Shown here: in pieces, positions 26,972 to 38,300 of the stretch
How the letters are laid out: each line of letters opens with the position of its first letter
Position numbering within the stretch: position 1 is the stretch's first letter
NCBI RefSeq assembly: GCF_001261775.1
Contig: NZ_LN868538.1
Coordinates: 372,001-436,000 of the forward strand
DNA: 64,000 nt
DNA from: Anaeromassilibacillus senegalensis
GTDB taxonomy: Bacteria > Bacillota > Clostridia > Oscillospirales > Acutalibacteraceae
Reading direction: 5' to 3'
Notes under the pieces: model-generated
The model's input: only the letters and a program-made list of their open reading frames with translations
Told to the model about the DNA's origin: nothing
The model's database searches: none
Position numbers and translations under genes: made by a program

Positions 26972-27081
26972 ATAATCATAGTAAATCAGTCAGGATTTGC
27001 CAATCCAATTTTGTAAAAAATTTTGCCGGCCCGGTTGGGGCATCGGCACACTGATAAAGGAAAGAAAAGGTGATTGAACAC

Positions 27082-28269
27082 ATGGCACGTTTTGTTTATG
27101 CTGATAACGCCGCTACAACACCGGTTTCCCCCGCCGTTTTTGAGGCGATGAAACCGTATTTTACATCGATTTACGGCAACCCGTCCAGCCTGTACTCTGT
27201 AGGCCGGGACGCCAAGCGCCCGCTGGAGCTGGCACGCGGAGAAGTTGCCGCCTGTCTCGGCGCGGAACCGAGCGAGATTTTCTTTACCTCCGGTGGCAGC
27301 GAGGCCGACAACTGGGCAATTAAGGGTGCAGCACATGTACAGGCAAAGAAGGGGAAAAAACATATTATTACCTCTAAATTTGAACACCACGCTGTGCTGC
27401 ATACCTGCGCCTCTCTGGAAAAAGAGGGGTTCTCCGTCACCTATCTGGACGTACACGAAGACGGCCTTGTCCGTCCGGAGGAGCTGGAAGCCGCGATTCG
27501 TGAGGATACGGCGCTTATCACCATTATGTATGCAAACAATGAGATCGGCACCATCCAGCCGATTCCGGAGATCGGCGCTATTTGTAAACAGCATGGCGTG
27601 TTGTTCCACACCGACGCGGTACAGGCGGTCGGCAACGTGCCGATCGACGTGAAAGCGCAAAACATCGACCTGCTCTCTCTCTCCGCGCACAAGTTCCACG
27701 GTCCCAAAGGCGTGGGCGCGCTATATGTCCGCAGAGGAGTACAGCTTCCCAATTTAATCGACGGCGGCGCACAGGAGCGCGGGCGGCGTGCCGGCACCGA
27801 AAACGTGGCCGGTATCGTCGGCTTGAGCACCGCTTTAAAAGAGGCCTGCGCCACCATGGAGGAACGTGCCAAACGCCTGACCGCCATGCGGGACAGACTG
27901 GTCGACGGCGTCTTACAGATTGAGCGTTCCCGCTTAAACGGCGACCACATCAAACGCCTGCCGGGAAATGTGAATTTCTGTTTTGAAGGCATCGAAGGCG
28001 AGTCCCTTCTTCTTCTTCTGGACCTGAACGGCATCTGCGGCTCCTCCGGTTCCGCTTGCACCTCGGGTTCCCTGGACCCCAGCCATGTGCTGCTTTCCAT
28101 CGGCCTGCCGCATGAGATCGCGCACGGCTCCCTGCGCCTCTCCTTCAGTGACCAGAATACGGAGGAGGACGTCGACTACATTTTGGAGGTCCTGCCCGGC
28201 ATCGTGGAGCGGCTGCGCGCCATGTCCCCGCTTTGGGACGAAATCATTCATGGAAAAAAGTATAACTGA
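27082..28269 (+). CDS. iscS: Cysteine desulfurase (NifS/IscS type)
   Basis: The ATG at 27082 (AAAAGGTGA upstream) gives 395 residues; a GTG at 27070 is an alternative. [19 protein letters not shown] is the standard N-terminus. The PLP-binding lysine is in [12 protein letters not shown], and the persulfide-carrying cysteine is Cys326 in SSGSACTSG. The enzyme takes sulfur from L-cysteine for Fe-S clusters and other thio-cofactors. The scaffold gene follows 50 bp downstream, so the pair forms a minimal ISC/NIF module. Confidence 0.96.
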   Translation: MARFVYADNAATTPVSPAVFEAMKPYFTSIYGNPSSLYSVGRDAKRPLELARGEVAACLGAEPSEIFFTSGGSEADNWAIKGAAHVQAKKGKKHIITSKFEHHAVLHTCASLEKEGFSVTYLDVHEDGLVRPEELEAAIREDTALITIMYANNEIGTIQPIPEIGAICKQHGVLFHTDAVQAVGNVPIDVKAQNIDLLSLSAHKFHGPKGVGALYVRRGVQLPNLIDGGAQERGRRAGTENVAGIVGLSTALKEACATMEERAKRLTAMRDRLVDGVLQIERSRLNGDHIKRLPGNVNFCFEGIEGESLLLLLDLNGICGSSGSACTSGSLDPSHVLLSIGLPHEIAHGSLRLSFSDQNTEEDVDYILEVLPGIVERLRAMSPLWDEIIHGKKYN

Positions 28270-28319
28270 TTTATAATATGGAAAGAAAAAGAATGTCAAA
28301 GAAAAGAGGCTGATCGTTT

Positions 28320-28754
28320 ATGGCATACAGTGAAAAAGTAATGGATCATTTTGCAAACCCGCGCAATGTCGGCGAGATGGAAGATCCCAGCGGCGTCGGC
28401 GAGGTCGGCAACTCCCGCTGCGGAGATATCATGCGCATGTACATTAAGGTCGACGGCGATACCATCACGGACGTGAAGTTCAAGACCTTCGGCTGCGGTG
28501 CGGCCATCGCCACCAGCTCCATGGCAACAGAACTGATCAAGGGTAAGAAGATTGAAGACGCGCTCAAACTGACCAACAAAGCCGTGATGGAAGCACTCGA
28601 CGGCCTGCCGCCGGTTAAGGTGCACTGTTCCGTTCTCGCTGAACAGGCCATTAAAGCGGCGGTATCCGACTATTATAAGCGCCAGGGCATCGACCCCACG
28701 CCTTTTGTCGGAGAAGTCCCGGCGTGTGAGGAATGCGCCTGCGACGCCCATTAA
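28320..28754 (+). CDS. iscU: Fe-S cluster assembly scaffold protein (NifU N-terminal/IscU type)
   Basis: The product has 144 residues. The three cluster-ligand cysteines are in NSRCGD (Cys34), FGCGAA (Cys59) and VHCSVLAE (Cys103), with the conserved Asp36. Residues after 125 add a small Cys-containing tail (CEECACD). The start AYSEKVMDHFANPRNVGEM is characteristic of this clostridial branch. It receives sulfur from the upstream cysteine desulfurase. Confidence 0.96.
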   Translation: MAYSEKVMDHFANPRNVGEMEDPSGVGEVGNSRCGDIMRMYIKVDGDTITDVKFKTFGCGAAIATSSMATELIKGKKIEDALKLTNKAVMEALDGLPPVKVHCSVLAEQAIKAAVSDYYKRQGIDPTPFVGEVPACEECACDAH

Positions 28755-28782
28755 TTTAAGCCCTTACAATTCTATATTTATA

Positions 28783-28830
28783 AAAAACAGCAGTCCCGGA
28801 TTTTGTAAAGATCCGGGACTGCTGTTTTTT
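28783..28830. terminator. Bidirectional terminator after iscU
   Basis: Long arms AAACAGCAGTCCCGGAT and ATCCGGGACTGCTGTTT surround a 9-base loop, with A and T tracts on either side. It serves iscU and the convergent small gene ending at 28829. Confidence 0.92.
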
Positions 28831-29041
28831 ATCGTCTTCCGCGGCGGCGTACATGCGCCATTGTGTACTGAATCTGCCGCATGGCACTGCTCAGCGCACG
28901 GATATCCTGCATATAACCGGCAGCCCATCCCGCCTGGCGCAGCAGACTTTCTACCTGGCAGGAGGTATTTTGCATCCGCTGGTAGGTCAAAACTGCATTT
29001 CGGACGGTATTAAGCTGTGTCAATAACTGCCGATTGTTCAT
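28829..29041 (-). CDS. Small helical protein of unknown function
   Basis: The ATG at 29041, with GGGGGTGA 6 bases upstream, gives 70 residues; a GTG three codons earlier is possible. The sequence is predicted all-helical (QLLTQLNTVRNAVLTYQRM, LLRQAGWAAGYMQDIRALSSAM) with an Arg-rich end (VRRRGRR). It shares a terminator with iscU. I recognise no family. The good ribosome binding site and terminator support a real gene. Confidence 0.6.
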   Translation of the reverse strand: MNNRQLLTQLNTVRNAVLTYQRMQNTSCQVESLLRQAGWAAGYMQDIRALSSAMRQIQYTMAHVRRRGRR

Positions 29042-29116
29042 GATATTCACCCCCGTCCCTTCATACTATTCTGCCATCCGGGGAGCGTTCTGACGTCTTT
29101 TCTCACACGCATGTGG

Positions 29117-29145
29117 TTGCTTATTTAGAAAAATACGTGTATACT
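29117..29145 (+). promoter_or_regulatory. Promoter of the small gene at 29175
   Basis: TTGCTT (29117-29122) and TATACT (29140-29145) are spaced 17 bp, about 30 bases ahead of the start codon. Confidence 0.68.
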
Positions 29146-29174
29146 GTAGAAAAAAGAACGAGGCGAATACGACA

Positions 29175-29372
29175 ATGAAACATCATAAAAAGGTATGTAA
29201 GGAATTGGGATTGATCAACCACAATCTGAATATGTTGATTCAAAATCAGAATGAAATTTATGTTAAGCTGGAGGAACTGCGCTGCGCCGTCGACGCCTTG
29301 CAGCCAGCATCGGACGTCGTCGTTTCCACCGCCTCCATCAATAGCATGTTATCGGAGGAATACGAAGACTGA
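29175..29372 (+). CDS. Small hypothetical protein, probably coiled coil
   Basis: This 65-residue protein has a good promoter and a GAGGCG ribosome binding site 9 bases before the ATG. The N-terminus is Lys/His-rich (MKHHKKVCKE) and is followed by a heptad-like helix (LGLINHNLNMLIQNQNEIYV) and an acidic end (SEEYED). Its 3' end overlaps the end of yaaA on the opposite strand by 24 bp. The function is unknown. Confidence 0.55.
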   Translation: MKHHKKVCKELGLINHNLNMLIQNQNEIYVKLEELRCAVDALQPASDVVVSTASINSMLSEEYED

Positions 29373-30089
29373 ATCGCTTGACCGTTCTGCGCAATACCGG
29401 TATCCCAGCCTGCCAAACTGCCGGATCTCCTCCGGACAGGAAACCGCGTGTTCCGCCATATAACGGACCATCTCTCCGCGCGCCATTTTAACATAAACGC
29501 CTTTTTCCATGATTTTATCCTCACAGCGCTCTCCAAAGACGGGCGTGATCACCCGCACTCCCTGCGGAACATACGGAAGCACCGCCTTTCCATATTCCTT
29601 AGAGGCCAGGTTCACAATCGTTCCCTCCGGTTCCTCTAACTGGTCAAACAGGCTGCCGTCCCAGAAATCGTATAGATTTTTACAGAAAGGTGTTTGTACC
29701 TTCGCCTGCATCTCCAGCCGGTAGGGAACCACGCCGTCAAACGGCCGCAATACGCCGTAAAATCCGGAGAGAATCCGCACATGCGCTTCCACATACGCAT
29801 ATTGCGGTTCAGTGAAAAGATGCGGCGCCATATATTGATATTGAATTCCCTCATAGCTCAAAAGCGCGGGCGTCAGGTTCCGGCGCAGCTGCATCTTCCG
29901 GTAGCGGTCAAAATTCAACCGCGCAATCGCATCGTTGCAGCAGAGCAGCTTTTTCAGTTCCTCATACGGAAGGCTCCGCAGATACTGCATCAATTGTTCC
30001 GTCCGCTCCAGCAGTGCGGGCAACTGGCGCGGCTCCAAAAAGTCCACGTCGGCATTCATTTTTTTAGCGGGCGAGAGCAGAATTTTCAT
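29349..30089 (-). CDS. yaaA: Peroxide stress protein YaaA (DUF328 family)
   Basis: The ATG at 30089 gives 246 residues, starting MKILLSPAKKMN, the family signature. SGFYGVLRPFDGVVPYRLEM and NLASKEYGKAV are further family blocks. In E. coli YaaA limits free iron and oxidative DNA damage during peroxide stress. It overlaps the preceding gene by 4 bp (ATGA), so translation of the two is coupled. Confidence 0.92.
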   Translation of the reverse strand: MKILLSPAKKMNADVDFLEPRQLPALLERTEQLMQYLRSLPYEELKKLLCCNDAIARLNFDRYRKMQLRRNLTPALLSYEGIQYQYMAPHLFTEPQYAYVEAHVRILSGFYGVLRPFDGVVPYRLEMQAKVQTPFCKNLYDFWDGSLFDQLEEPEGTIVNLASKEYGKAVLPYVPQGVRVITPVFGERCEDKIMEKGVYVKMARGEMVRYMAEHAVSCPEEIRQFGRLGYRYCAERSSDSVFVFLR

Positions 30090-30484
30090 GGGGTTTCCGG
30101 CCCGTGCGCCTGCCCGCCCCGCGTCATCGCTTCCCGCTCTTTCACCAGTTCTTCCCGGAGCTGAATGGAATTCCATGCCGCGTTATGAGGCGTATAAATT
30201 GCTTTCAGCGCCACCGGCGCGATTTTATGCCTGCGGAAGCCCTGCAAAAAAGCATCCAGCAGGCTGTTCGTAAAATGAACCAGCAAAAGCATTTCGTCGG
30301 TAAAGACGGCGTTCTCCGGTATATGGCCTGTCGGCTCCATCTGCCCTGACAAGGCCGCCAGCGGTTCGGCGTATTCCTCCGGTTTGACCGAACGGACACG
30401 AATTTTCATCGGCAGGCACATGCGTTTGATTTGGCTCCCCTTTGGAGTATCCAGATTATAGAGAAATACGGTGGGCGTCTGCAT
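30086..30484 (-). CDS. DUF3783 family protein
   Basis: The ATG at 30484 (GGGGAGG 7 bases upstream; a second ATG directly before it) gives 132 residues. The segments TVFLYNLDTPKGSQIKRMC and ENAVFTDEMLLLVHFTN, ending in YTPHNAAWNSIQLREELVKE, match my memory of DUF3783. No catalytic motif is visible. It is coupled to yaaA by a 4-bp overlap, so a role in the same stress response is conceivable. Confidence 0.75.
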   Translation of the reverse strand: MQTPTVFLYNLDTPKGSQIKRMCLPMKIRVRSVKPEEYAEPLAALSGQMEPTGHIPENAVFTDEMLLLVHFTNSLLDAFLQGFRRHKIAPVALKAIYTPHNAAWNSIQLREELVKEREAMTRGGQAHGPETP

Positions 30485-30586
30485 CATAAGTCCTCCCCTA
30501 TGTTTCATTTTCTCCATGATAGCACCCTGTCCCCAAAAGTGCAACTGATTCTTAATTTTAAGCTTGCAGAAACTGTCGAAACAGCC

Positions 30587-30615
30587 TTGAATTTTTATTG
30601 GCAACGCGATACAAT
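30587..30615 (+). promoter_or_regulatory. Promoter of the DUF1015 gene
   Basis: TTGAAT (30587-30592) and TACAAT (30610-30615) are spaced 17 bp. A roughly 100-nt leader follows, with a short CCATGCGGATGG hairpin. Confidence 0.65.
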
Positions 30616-30717
30616 AGACATAAATTCCAGGAAGACCATCCATGCGGATGGCCTTTCTCTTTGTGTCTCACAGCCTGGCCGCCGTGCACAGGCAATCCAA
30701 AAGTAGGGAGAAATGAT

Positions 30718-31974
30718 ATGAACGGTTTGGGTTTTTATCCCGCAGAGGCCCTTTTGCCCGCAAACGCGGATTTGACCAAGTGGAGCGTAGTCGCATGCGA
30801 CCAATATACCTCACAGCCGGATTATTGGCAGGAGGTGGAGCAGTTCGTCGGTGAAGCGCCGTCCACCCTGCGCATGATTGTGCCGGAGCTTTATCTGGAG
30901 GAAGACGGTGTGGAAAAGCGGATTGCGGACGTCAATGCCGCAATGGATCGCTATCTGGCATCCGATTTGTTCCGCGTAACGGACCAGTTCCTGTATGTGG
31001 AACGCACCCTGCGCGACGGAAAATTGCGCCGTGGCCTGATGGGTGTGGTCGATCTGGAGCAGTATGACTTCACCAAGGGTTCGGAATCCCTGATCCGCGC
31101 GACGGAGGGCACTGTATTGGAGCGCATCCCGCCCCGTGTTAAGGTGCGTGAGGACGCCTCTTTGGAATGCCCGCATATCATGCTGTTGATCGACGACCCC
31201 GCAAAGACCGTGATTGAACCCATTGCAGACCGCATGGGCGATTTGGAAGAGGTTTACCGGTTTGACCTGATGCAGGACAGCGGTTCCATTGCCGGATACC
31301 AGTGCGACGATGCGGAATCCATGCGCATCCTTGGCGCGCTGGGCGAACTGGCCGACCCGGAATCATTCAACCGGCACTACGGCCTGAATGGAAAATCCCC
31401 CCTCCTGTTTGCGGTGGGCGACGGAAATCACTCCCTTGCAACGGCAAAAACCTGCTATGAAAATCTGAAAAAGACCCTGCCGGAGGAAGAATATCGCGCA
31501 CATCCGGCCCGCTACGCGCTGGTAGAGGTGGTCAACCTGCACGACGCCTCTCTGGAATTCGAACCGATTCACCGCATTGTCTTCGACGTGGACGAGGAAA
31601 TGTTTCTGGCGGCGCTGGAATCACAGTGCGGCTCTGCGGACGGCCAGCGCATCCTGGTTTGCAACAACGGCCAAAAGAAGGAGCTTCGCTTCAACGCGGC
31701 CGTTTCCAACCTGCCGGTTGGCACGCTGCAATCGTTCCTGGACGCTTATATCGCGGAAAACGGCGGAAGGGTCGATTATATCCATGGAAACGAAGTCGTC
31801 GAAGCACTTTCCTCCAAACCCGGAAACATCGGTTTCCTGTTGGAAGCCATGCCGAAAGAGGAGCTGTTTAAAACCGTTGTGCTGGACGGCGCGCTCCCGC
31901 GCAAAACGTTCTCTATGGGACATGCCTGGGACAAACGCTTCTATTTGGAGTGCAGAAAAATTAAAGCTGAATAA
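30718..31974 (+). CDS. DUF1015 family protein
   Basis: The ATG at 30718 (AGTAGGGAGAAATGAT upstream) gives 418 residues. The blocks VVACDQYTSQPDYW near residue 25, DLEQYDF and FAVGDGNHSLATAK near residue 235 are characteristic of the DUF1015 family, found widely in anaerobes. The biochemical role is not established. The conserved GDGNHS loop suggests an enzyme. It is monocistronic, with its own promoter and a strong terminator. Confidence 0.88.
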   Translation: MNGLGFYPAEALLPANADLTKWSVVACDQYTSQPDYWQEVEQFVGEAPSTLRMIVPELYLEEDGVEKRIADVNAAMDRYLASDLFRVTDQFLYVERTLRDGKLRRGLMGVVDLEQYDFTKGSESLIRATEGTVLERIPPRVKVREDASLECPHIMLLIDDPAKTVIEPIADRMGDLEEVYRFDLMQDSGSIAGYQCDDAESMRILGALGELADPESFNRHYGLNGKSPLLFAVGDGNHSLATAKTCYENLKKTLPEEEYRAHPARYALVEVVNLHDASLEFEPIHRIVFDVDEEMFLAALESQCGSADGQRILVCNNGQKKELRFNAAVSNLPVGTLQSFLDAYIAENGGRVDYIHGNEVVEALSSKPGNIGFLLEAMPKEELFKTVVLDGALPRKTFSMGHAWDKRFYLECRKIKAE

Positions 31975-31986
31975 TCTTGGATAAAC

Positions 31987-32036
31987 AGGCCTGCCGCGGA
32001 ACGGAAATCGTTCCGCGGCAGGCCTTTCTCTTTTTG
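31987..32036 (+). terminator. Terminator after the DUF1015 gene
   Basis: Arms of 17 bp (AGGCCTGCCGCGGAACG and complement) around a GAAAT loop are followed by TTCTCTTTTT. Confidence 0.93.
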
Positions 32037-32128
32037 GCGCACTTCGATCAAAACATCTGATGTAAGACATCGGCAGAACTCCAAAATTCATTTATGAATT
32101 TACCAAATATCTATAAACTCTTTACAGG

Positions 32129-32158
32129 TTGACAAAAAAAATTGCGCATGTTTTAATA
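32129..32158 (+). promoter_or_regulatory. Promoter of the first large glycoside hydrolase gene
   Basis: TTGACA (32129-32134), a 17-bp spacer, then TTTAAT (32152-32157) followed by AAAA. The layout and the TGTTTTAATAAAA core closely match the promoter of the second large hydrolase at 46596-46624. About 190 nt of leader follow; apart from the ribosome binding site nothing is recognised in it. Confidence 0.72.
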
Positions 32159-32350
32159 AAAGAGATACTATTTTATCATTTGTAAAGTTCGACTGGACCA
32201 GTTTTGTCCCGGGAAGGATGTGAAAACCGCACACGTCTATAGGAACGAATGGGGAGGTGAGAAGGCCGCAGCAAAATCATGACCAATGGATTGATTCGAA
32301 CAGCAAACGGAATCAGACCGTTTGCGCCTACGTATGATGGAGGGGAAAAT

Positions 32351-35300
32351 TTGAAAAGAAATCGATTTAGAGAGAAACTTACAGCGTTTGTATGCGCCGC
32401 CGCCCTGCTGGTCAGCAGCATCCCGGTGTCGCTTTCACAGGCGGCCGTCCGGGAAAACCAACCGGTCAAAGTGCCCCAATTCCTGATGGAGGCAACCGCT
32501 TCCAGCCAGGAGGAAACCAGCGATACCTGTTACGCCTCCATGGCGGTCGACGGCAACGCCGCTTCGATGTGGCACACCCAATGGAGCACCACGCCGCCGT
32601 CTCCGCACTGGATCACCGTGGATTTGGGAAGCATCGTAGAAATCTCCAGGCTGACCTATCTGCCGAGGCAGGACGGCAGCCAGAACGGCACCGTCAGAAA
32701 CTATGAAGTATTTGTCAGTGAAGACGGACAAACCTACACAAAAGCAGCGGAGGGCGCCTGGGGCGCCGATATGGCGGAAAAGGAAGCCGTGTTGCAGACG
32801 CCGGCCAGCGGCCGTTATGTAAAGCTGCAAGCCGTCAACGCCTCCATGATGTCCTGTGCGGAACTGAACATTTACGCGTCCTCCAGCAGTTATGCACCGC
32901 TCTGGAGCAGCATTGACGAGACAGAAAGCTTTCTTGCGGGAGCGGAAACCGGCAGCCAGCCGAACCAGTATCCGCAGGATGCCGTAAACACATTAAAACA
33001 GGCCATTGAAGACGCAAAGCTGAAAGCGGCCTCCTTGCCGGAGTCCGATCTGGAGGGAATCCAGAACGCAGCGGACATTCTCCGCAGTGCATTGGACGCT
33101 TTCCGCAATGCGCGCATTACATACACCAAAGAGCAGCTTGCCGCCCTTGCGGAGCAGGCAAACGCTCTCAACGACAGCACGCCCACCGGAGAGACGGACG
33201 GACAGGTTTCCGAACAGGCCAAGCAGAATTTTCAGGCTGTGCTGGACGAAACAGAAGCCGTTTTGAACAACAGCGAGGCGGACAAAGAAGCGGTCCATCT
33301 GGCTTACGAAACACTGGTACAGGCGATGGAAACCTTTAAGGACCGCATTGTAACCAGCCTGAAATCCCTTGCGGGCGTTTGGGAGCTGAAGCTGGGCTCC
33401 TACTCCGTAGACGACGGCGCATTGTCCGACACCTGTGTGCTTCCCGGCACGCTGGATGAAAACAAGAAGGGCAATTTGAATACGTCGGTCAACACCAACC
33501 GCCTCAGCCGCAAGTACACCTATACCGGCGACGCGGTCTATCAGAAGCAGGTCTTTATCCCGCAGAATTGGGAAGGCAAGCATATTACTTTTCTGATGGA
33601 GCGCACAAAGAACACCCGCGTCTGGGTCAACGGCCAAGAGCAAACCGACTGCAACGCCAACAACACACTGGGCGTCGCGCAGGAGTATACACTGACCGGC
33701 CTGGTTCCCGGACAGGTAAACACCCTGACGGTTCAGGTGCGCAACACTGATTACCCGGTCGGTACCGGATGCCATATGCTGACAGAAGAAACCGTAACCA
33801 ACTGGAACGGTATTCTGGGCAAAATTGAGCTGAAAGCAAGCACCCCCGTCTTTATCAAGGACGTCCGGGTCTATCCGAATATCCAGGATAAAACCGCAAC
33901 GGTCAAAGCCGTCGTCGCCAACGACACCGGCATGGCGGTGAGCGGCACCCTAACCCTGAACGCGCAGAGCTACAACCACGACGGAGCAACGCACACCGTT
34001 CCGCAGATGGTTCAGGCGTTCTCTTTGGAGAGCAGTGACACCGAGAAAGAAATTGCGGTTGTTTACGCGATGAGCGAAGAGGCACGCCTCTGGTCGGAAT
34101 TCGATCCCTCCATGTACCGCCTGACTGTGGACCTGGATGCCGACGGCGCAGCCGATTCCTTTACCGAAAACTTTGGTATGCGTGAGTTTAAAACCTCCGG
34201 CACCAAATTTACCATCAACGGCATGACCACCTTCATGCGCGGCGAGGGCAACTCCGCCGTGTTCCCGCTCACCGGGTATCCGTACATGACCAAGGCGGAA
34301 TGGATCGATTTCTTTACCAAAGCGCAGGACCTGGGCATCAACTTCTTCCGTTTCCACTCCTGGACGCCGCCCGAAGCGGCGTTTGAAGCGGCGGACGAGC
34401 TTGGCATTTACATGCAGCCCGAGCTGTACGGCTTTGGCGGAACACCGTTCAACGAGTATTACAGCGAGGAAGCCGTCCGCATCCTGGAATACCTGGCGAG
34501 CCATCCGTCGTTCGTCATGTTTGCCTGGGGCAACGAGCTGAACACCACCGGCAGCAACCGCGACGGCGCCAATGCGCTGCGCGAGCTCTGCCGCAGTGTG
34601 GATGATACCCGCCTGTACGCGGAAGGCAGCAACAACAATTACTGGGCGCCGTCCCTCAATGCAGGGGATGATTACTGGACAACCTGTAAAACCAAAGCCA
34701 ACTCCGATCCGTATCACACCCGCATTTCCTTCTCCTGGGTGGACGCAGCCTCCGGAGGCGCTTTGGAATCCATGCAGCCGAACAGCAACTTCACCTACAC
34801 AAACGCCATCAGCATCGTCGACAAGCCGCTGATGAACCACGAGGCGGGTCAGTATCAAGTGCTCCCGCTCTTCGACGAAGAAATTCCGAAGTATGAAGCC
34901 GGCGTCTTTGAGGCGCGCAACCTGCAATACTACCGCGACCTGATGGAGAGCAAAGGCCTGCTTTATATGAACGAAACCTTCTCCAAGGTTTCCGCGCGCG
35001 TCTCCGCCATCGGTTATCGCGCGGATCTGGAAACCGCACTGCGCACCCCCGGCCTTGGCGGCTACCAGCTGCTCAGCATCCAGGACTTCCCCGGCCAGGG
35101 CACCGCACATGTGGGCATTCTGGACAACTTTATGGAAGACAAGCCCGGCGGGTTCACCACCGAACAGTATAAGAGCTTCAACGACTCCGTCGTCGTGCTG
35201 GCACAGCTTCCCAAGATGGTCTACCGCAACGACCAGGAACTCAGCGGCACGATCTCCGTGGTTAACTACGGCCCGGCTGCGCTCCAGGGCAAAGTGGGAC

Positions 35301-38300
35301 AGTGGAAGCTGAAAAACGGCGACGCGGTCCTCGCACAGGGAGCTCTCGAAGCAATGGATGTTCCACAGGGAAGCGTCACCAATTTGGGAACCTTCTCCGC
35401 CTCCCTGTCCGATCTTACGGAAGCGGCTAAATTGACGGTGGAGGTATCCGTGGATTCCATCGGCAGCAACAGCTACGACATCTGGGTGTATCCGCAGCAA
35501 ATCGATACCACCGTTCCCGCCGATGTAACTGTTTCCTCCAACCTGGACGAGGCGACGCTGAACGCACTGGAAAACGGCGGCAAGGTCCTCTATCTGCCGG
35601 AGCCTTCCGAAAAGGTCATCCCCGACAGCGTGGCGGTCCGCTGGACCACCGATTACTGGAGCAAAATGTTCCACCGTTCCGACCGGAACGCGCACACAAT
35701 GGGTATGTACGTGCAGAACGAGCATCCCATTTTTGCGAACTTCCCAACGGAATTTTTCAGCGACTACCAGTGGTTCAATCTGATGAAGGGTTCCCGCGCG
35801 GTTGTACTGGACGACGCACCGGCGGACCTGGAACCTCTGGCATGGAATATCGACCACATGGAGTGGAGCCGCAAATTGGGCAGCCTGTTTGAGGCAAACG
35901 TCGGCAAGGGCAAGCTGGTCGTCTGCACCTTCGACCTGCTGAATCAGATGGACGTCTATCCGGAGGCAAAGCAGCTGTATGCCAGCATCCTCCAATACAT
36001 GGCGTCGGAAGAATTCCAGCCGAAGGCCGCACTGACACAGGAATACCTGACCGATACTTTTAAAGAGCTTACCAACACCGACGCCTATGCCACCATTGAG
36101 TCGGAATCCTATTCCGAAGGAAACGGCAGCTTCAAGTCAGAATCCGGCACAGGAGAAGACGGCGAAAAGGCAACCGCGCTCGGCAATATCAACAAGGGCA
36201 ACTGGCTGCGCTACGAAAAAGTGGAGTTCGGCCTCAACGGCTGTTCCACCATCACCCTGAACGGCGCCAACGCCAACAGCTACGACGCCGTACTGGAGCT
36301 GCGCACCGGCTCCTCCACCGGCCCGCTGATCGCCACTTTGAACTTCAAGAATACCGGCTCATGGAGCCAGTATAAATCCCAGACCTTTGATATCCCGCGC
36401 ATCTCCGGCCTGAACGACGTCGTCCTGGTTTCGCAGAACGGCGGCATCGCGTTCAACTCCTTCTGGTTTGGAGAAGGCTCCATACAATACGTCAGCGCGT
36501 ATGAAAAGCTGGAGCCGGAATCCGCGGCGGGCGATATCACCATAACCGATATCGACGGCGGCAGCCACATCATCATGCAGAACTATGTCAGCGCCATCAC
36601 CGATCAGGTGGAGATCCGGTTCAACCACGTGGAGTTCGGCACGTTCGGTTCCAAGGACGTGACCATCCAGGGCCGGTCCCTGAACGGCAAGGACGTGAGC
36701 GGCTACCTGCGTTATGAAGACGCGGGCGAAGAAAAAACCATTCCCTTTGTCTTCAAGGCCGGCGAAGGCGAATCTTATGAACTCTCTTCGGAGACGTTTT
36801 TCAAGCAGACCTTTAAAGCAAAGGGGATCAAGGGCGCGCAGAACCTGGTGATCGGATTCGATAAGGGCACCAGCTTTGACCTGGAAGCACTGCTCTTCAC
36901 CGGATACACCAGCGAGCCCGTCATAAACCCCAATTATGTGAACGCAATGAACGAAGCACAGGAGAAACTGGCAGCGGTGGAAAACCGTCCGCTGCTGTAC
37001 ACGGAGGCATCGTGGCAGGTGTTCACCACGGCCTATGAAGAAGCGTCCAAGGTCGATATGGATGATGAAGACGCGGTCGCTGCTGCGGCAAAGAAGCTGC
37101 AGGATGCACTGGACAGCCTGGTGTTGACCGGAAAGACCAAATCCGCGTATACCGTCACCTACGCCCGGAACTATGATGATCTGGACGGCAGCGTGAAACT
37201 GGAACGCGCAGAACCGGATCAGGTCGTCGGCGGCTTTGACAAGGGAGAAACCCTCTACTATAAGGGCCTCGACTTCGGTAGCTCCGGCGCGATAAAGCTG
37301 ACGGTCCGCGCCGCTAACGGACGCAGCGATTCCGAAAAGGAAAAAGAAGCCGTCCTGCGCTTCCGCTATGGAACCGGCGAGAACGATTACGCGGACGTCC
37401 GGATTCTGCAAACCGGCGGCTGGGGCGCCGCCAACGACAGAGACTTTACCGTGGATATTCCCTCTGAACGTTTCAACGGCGTGAAAGACATCACCCTCCA
37501 ACTGGTTGAGGGCGCGGTCGCCCTGCACTCCTTTGTATTTGAAGAAGCAGCAGCCACAGATCCGCAGCTGCTGAACGTGCAGTGGAACCCGAATCAGGCA
37601 GATGTGGAAATTGCCGGTGAGGCGGATGTGCTGATCGACGGCAACGGCATCTACGGCGCAAAGGTGGTGCCGGGCATAAAGCTGACCCTGACCTTCACCC
37701 CGGCAGACGGCCCGTTTGCAAGCGCGCAGCTCAACGGAGAAGACATCCCGTTTGAGGCGGACGGCTGCACCTACACCTTTACCATGCCGAACGACAAGGC
37801 GTCCCTGCGCTTTGTGTTCACCAGTGTAAACAAGGGGATTCTGGAAACCCTGCTGGAGAAGGCAAACGAAGTGACCGACGAGCAGCTTGCCGGTCTGGTT
37901 GAGTCCGTAAGCAAACGCTTCATCGCGGCGCGCGACAACGCGAAGGCCGTCTATGAAGACGACACAGCCACCCAGGAAGAAGTAAACGAAGCCTGGAAGG
38001 AACTGCTCGACGCGATGCATCACCTCTCCTTCGAGGAGGGCACCAAGGACGAGCTGGAATACTGGCTCGACTATGCCGCCATGCTCGACTTGGACAACTT
38101 CACCCCGAAGAGCCTGGAAGGCTACGCGGAAGCACTCGCCTACGCGGAAGAAATCTACAACGACGAGGGCGAAACGCTGAAGGCGGAAGTTGAAAAGGCG
38201 GCAAAGAACCTGCAAGAAGCGATCCTGCGCCTGGAGTTCAAGGCAAACACGGAAGTGCTGGGAGCCTTTGTACAGCAGGCACAGGAGATTGAAATTGACA

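Noticed and set aside
33950-35995. A 681-residue minus-strand open frame within the first hydrolase
   Set aside because: It is an antisense shadow of the GH2 catalytic region; no protein features.
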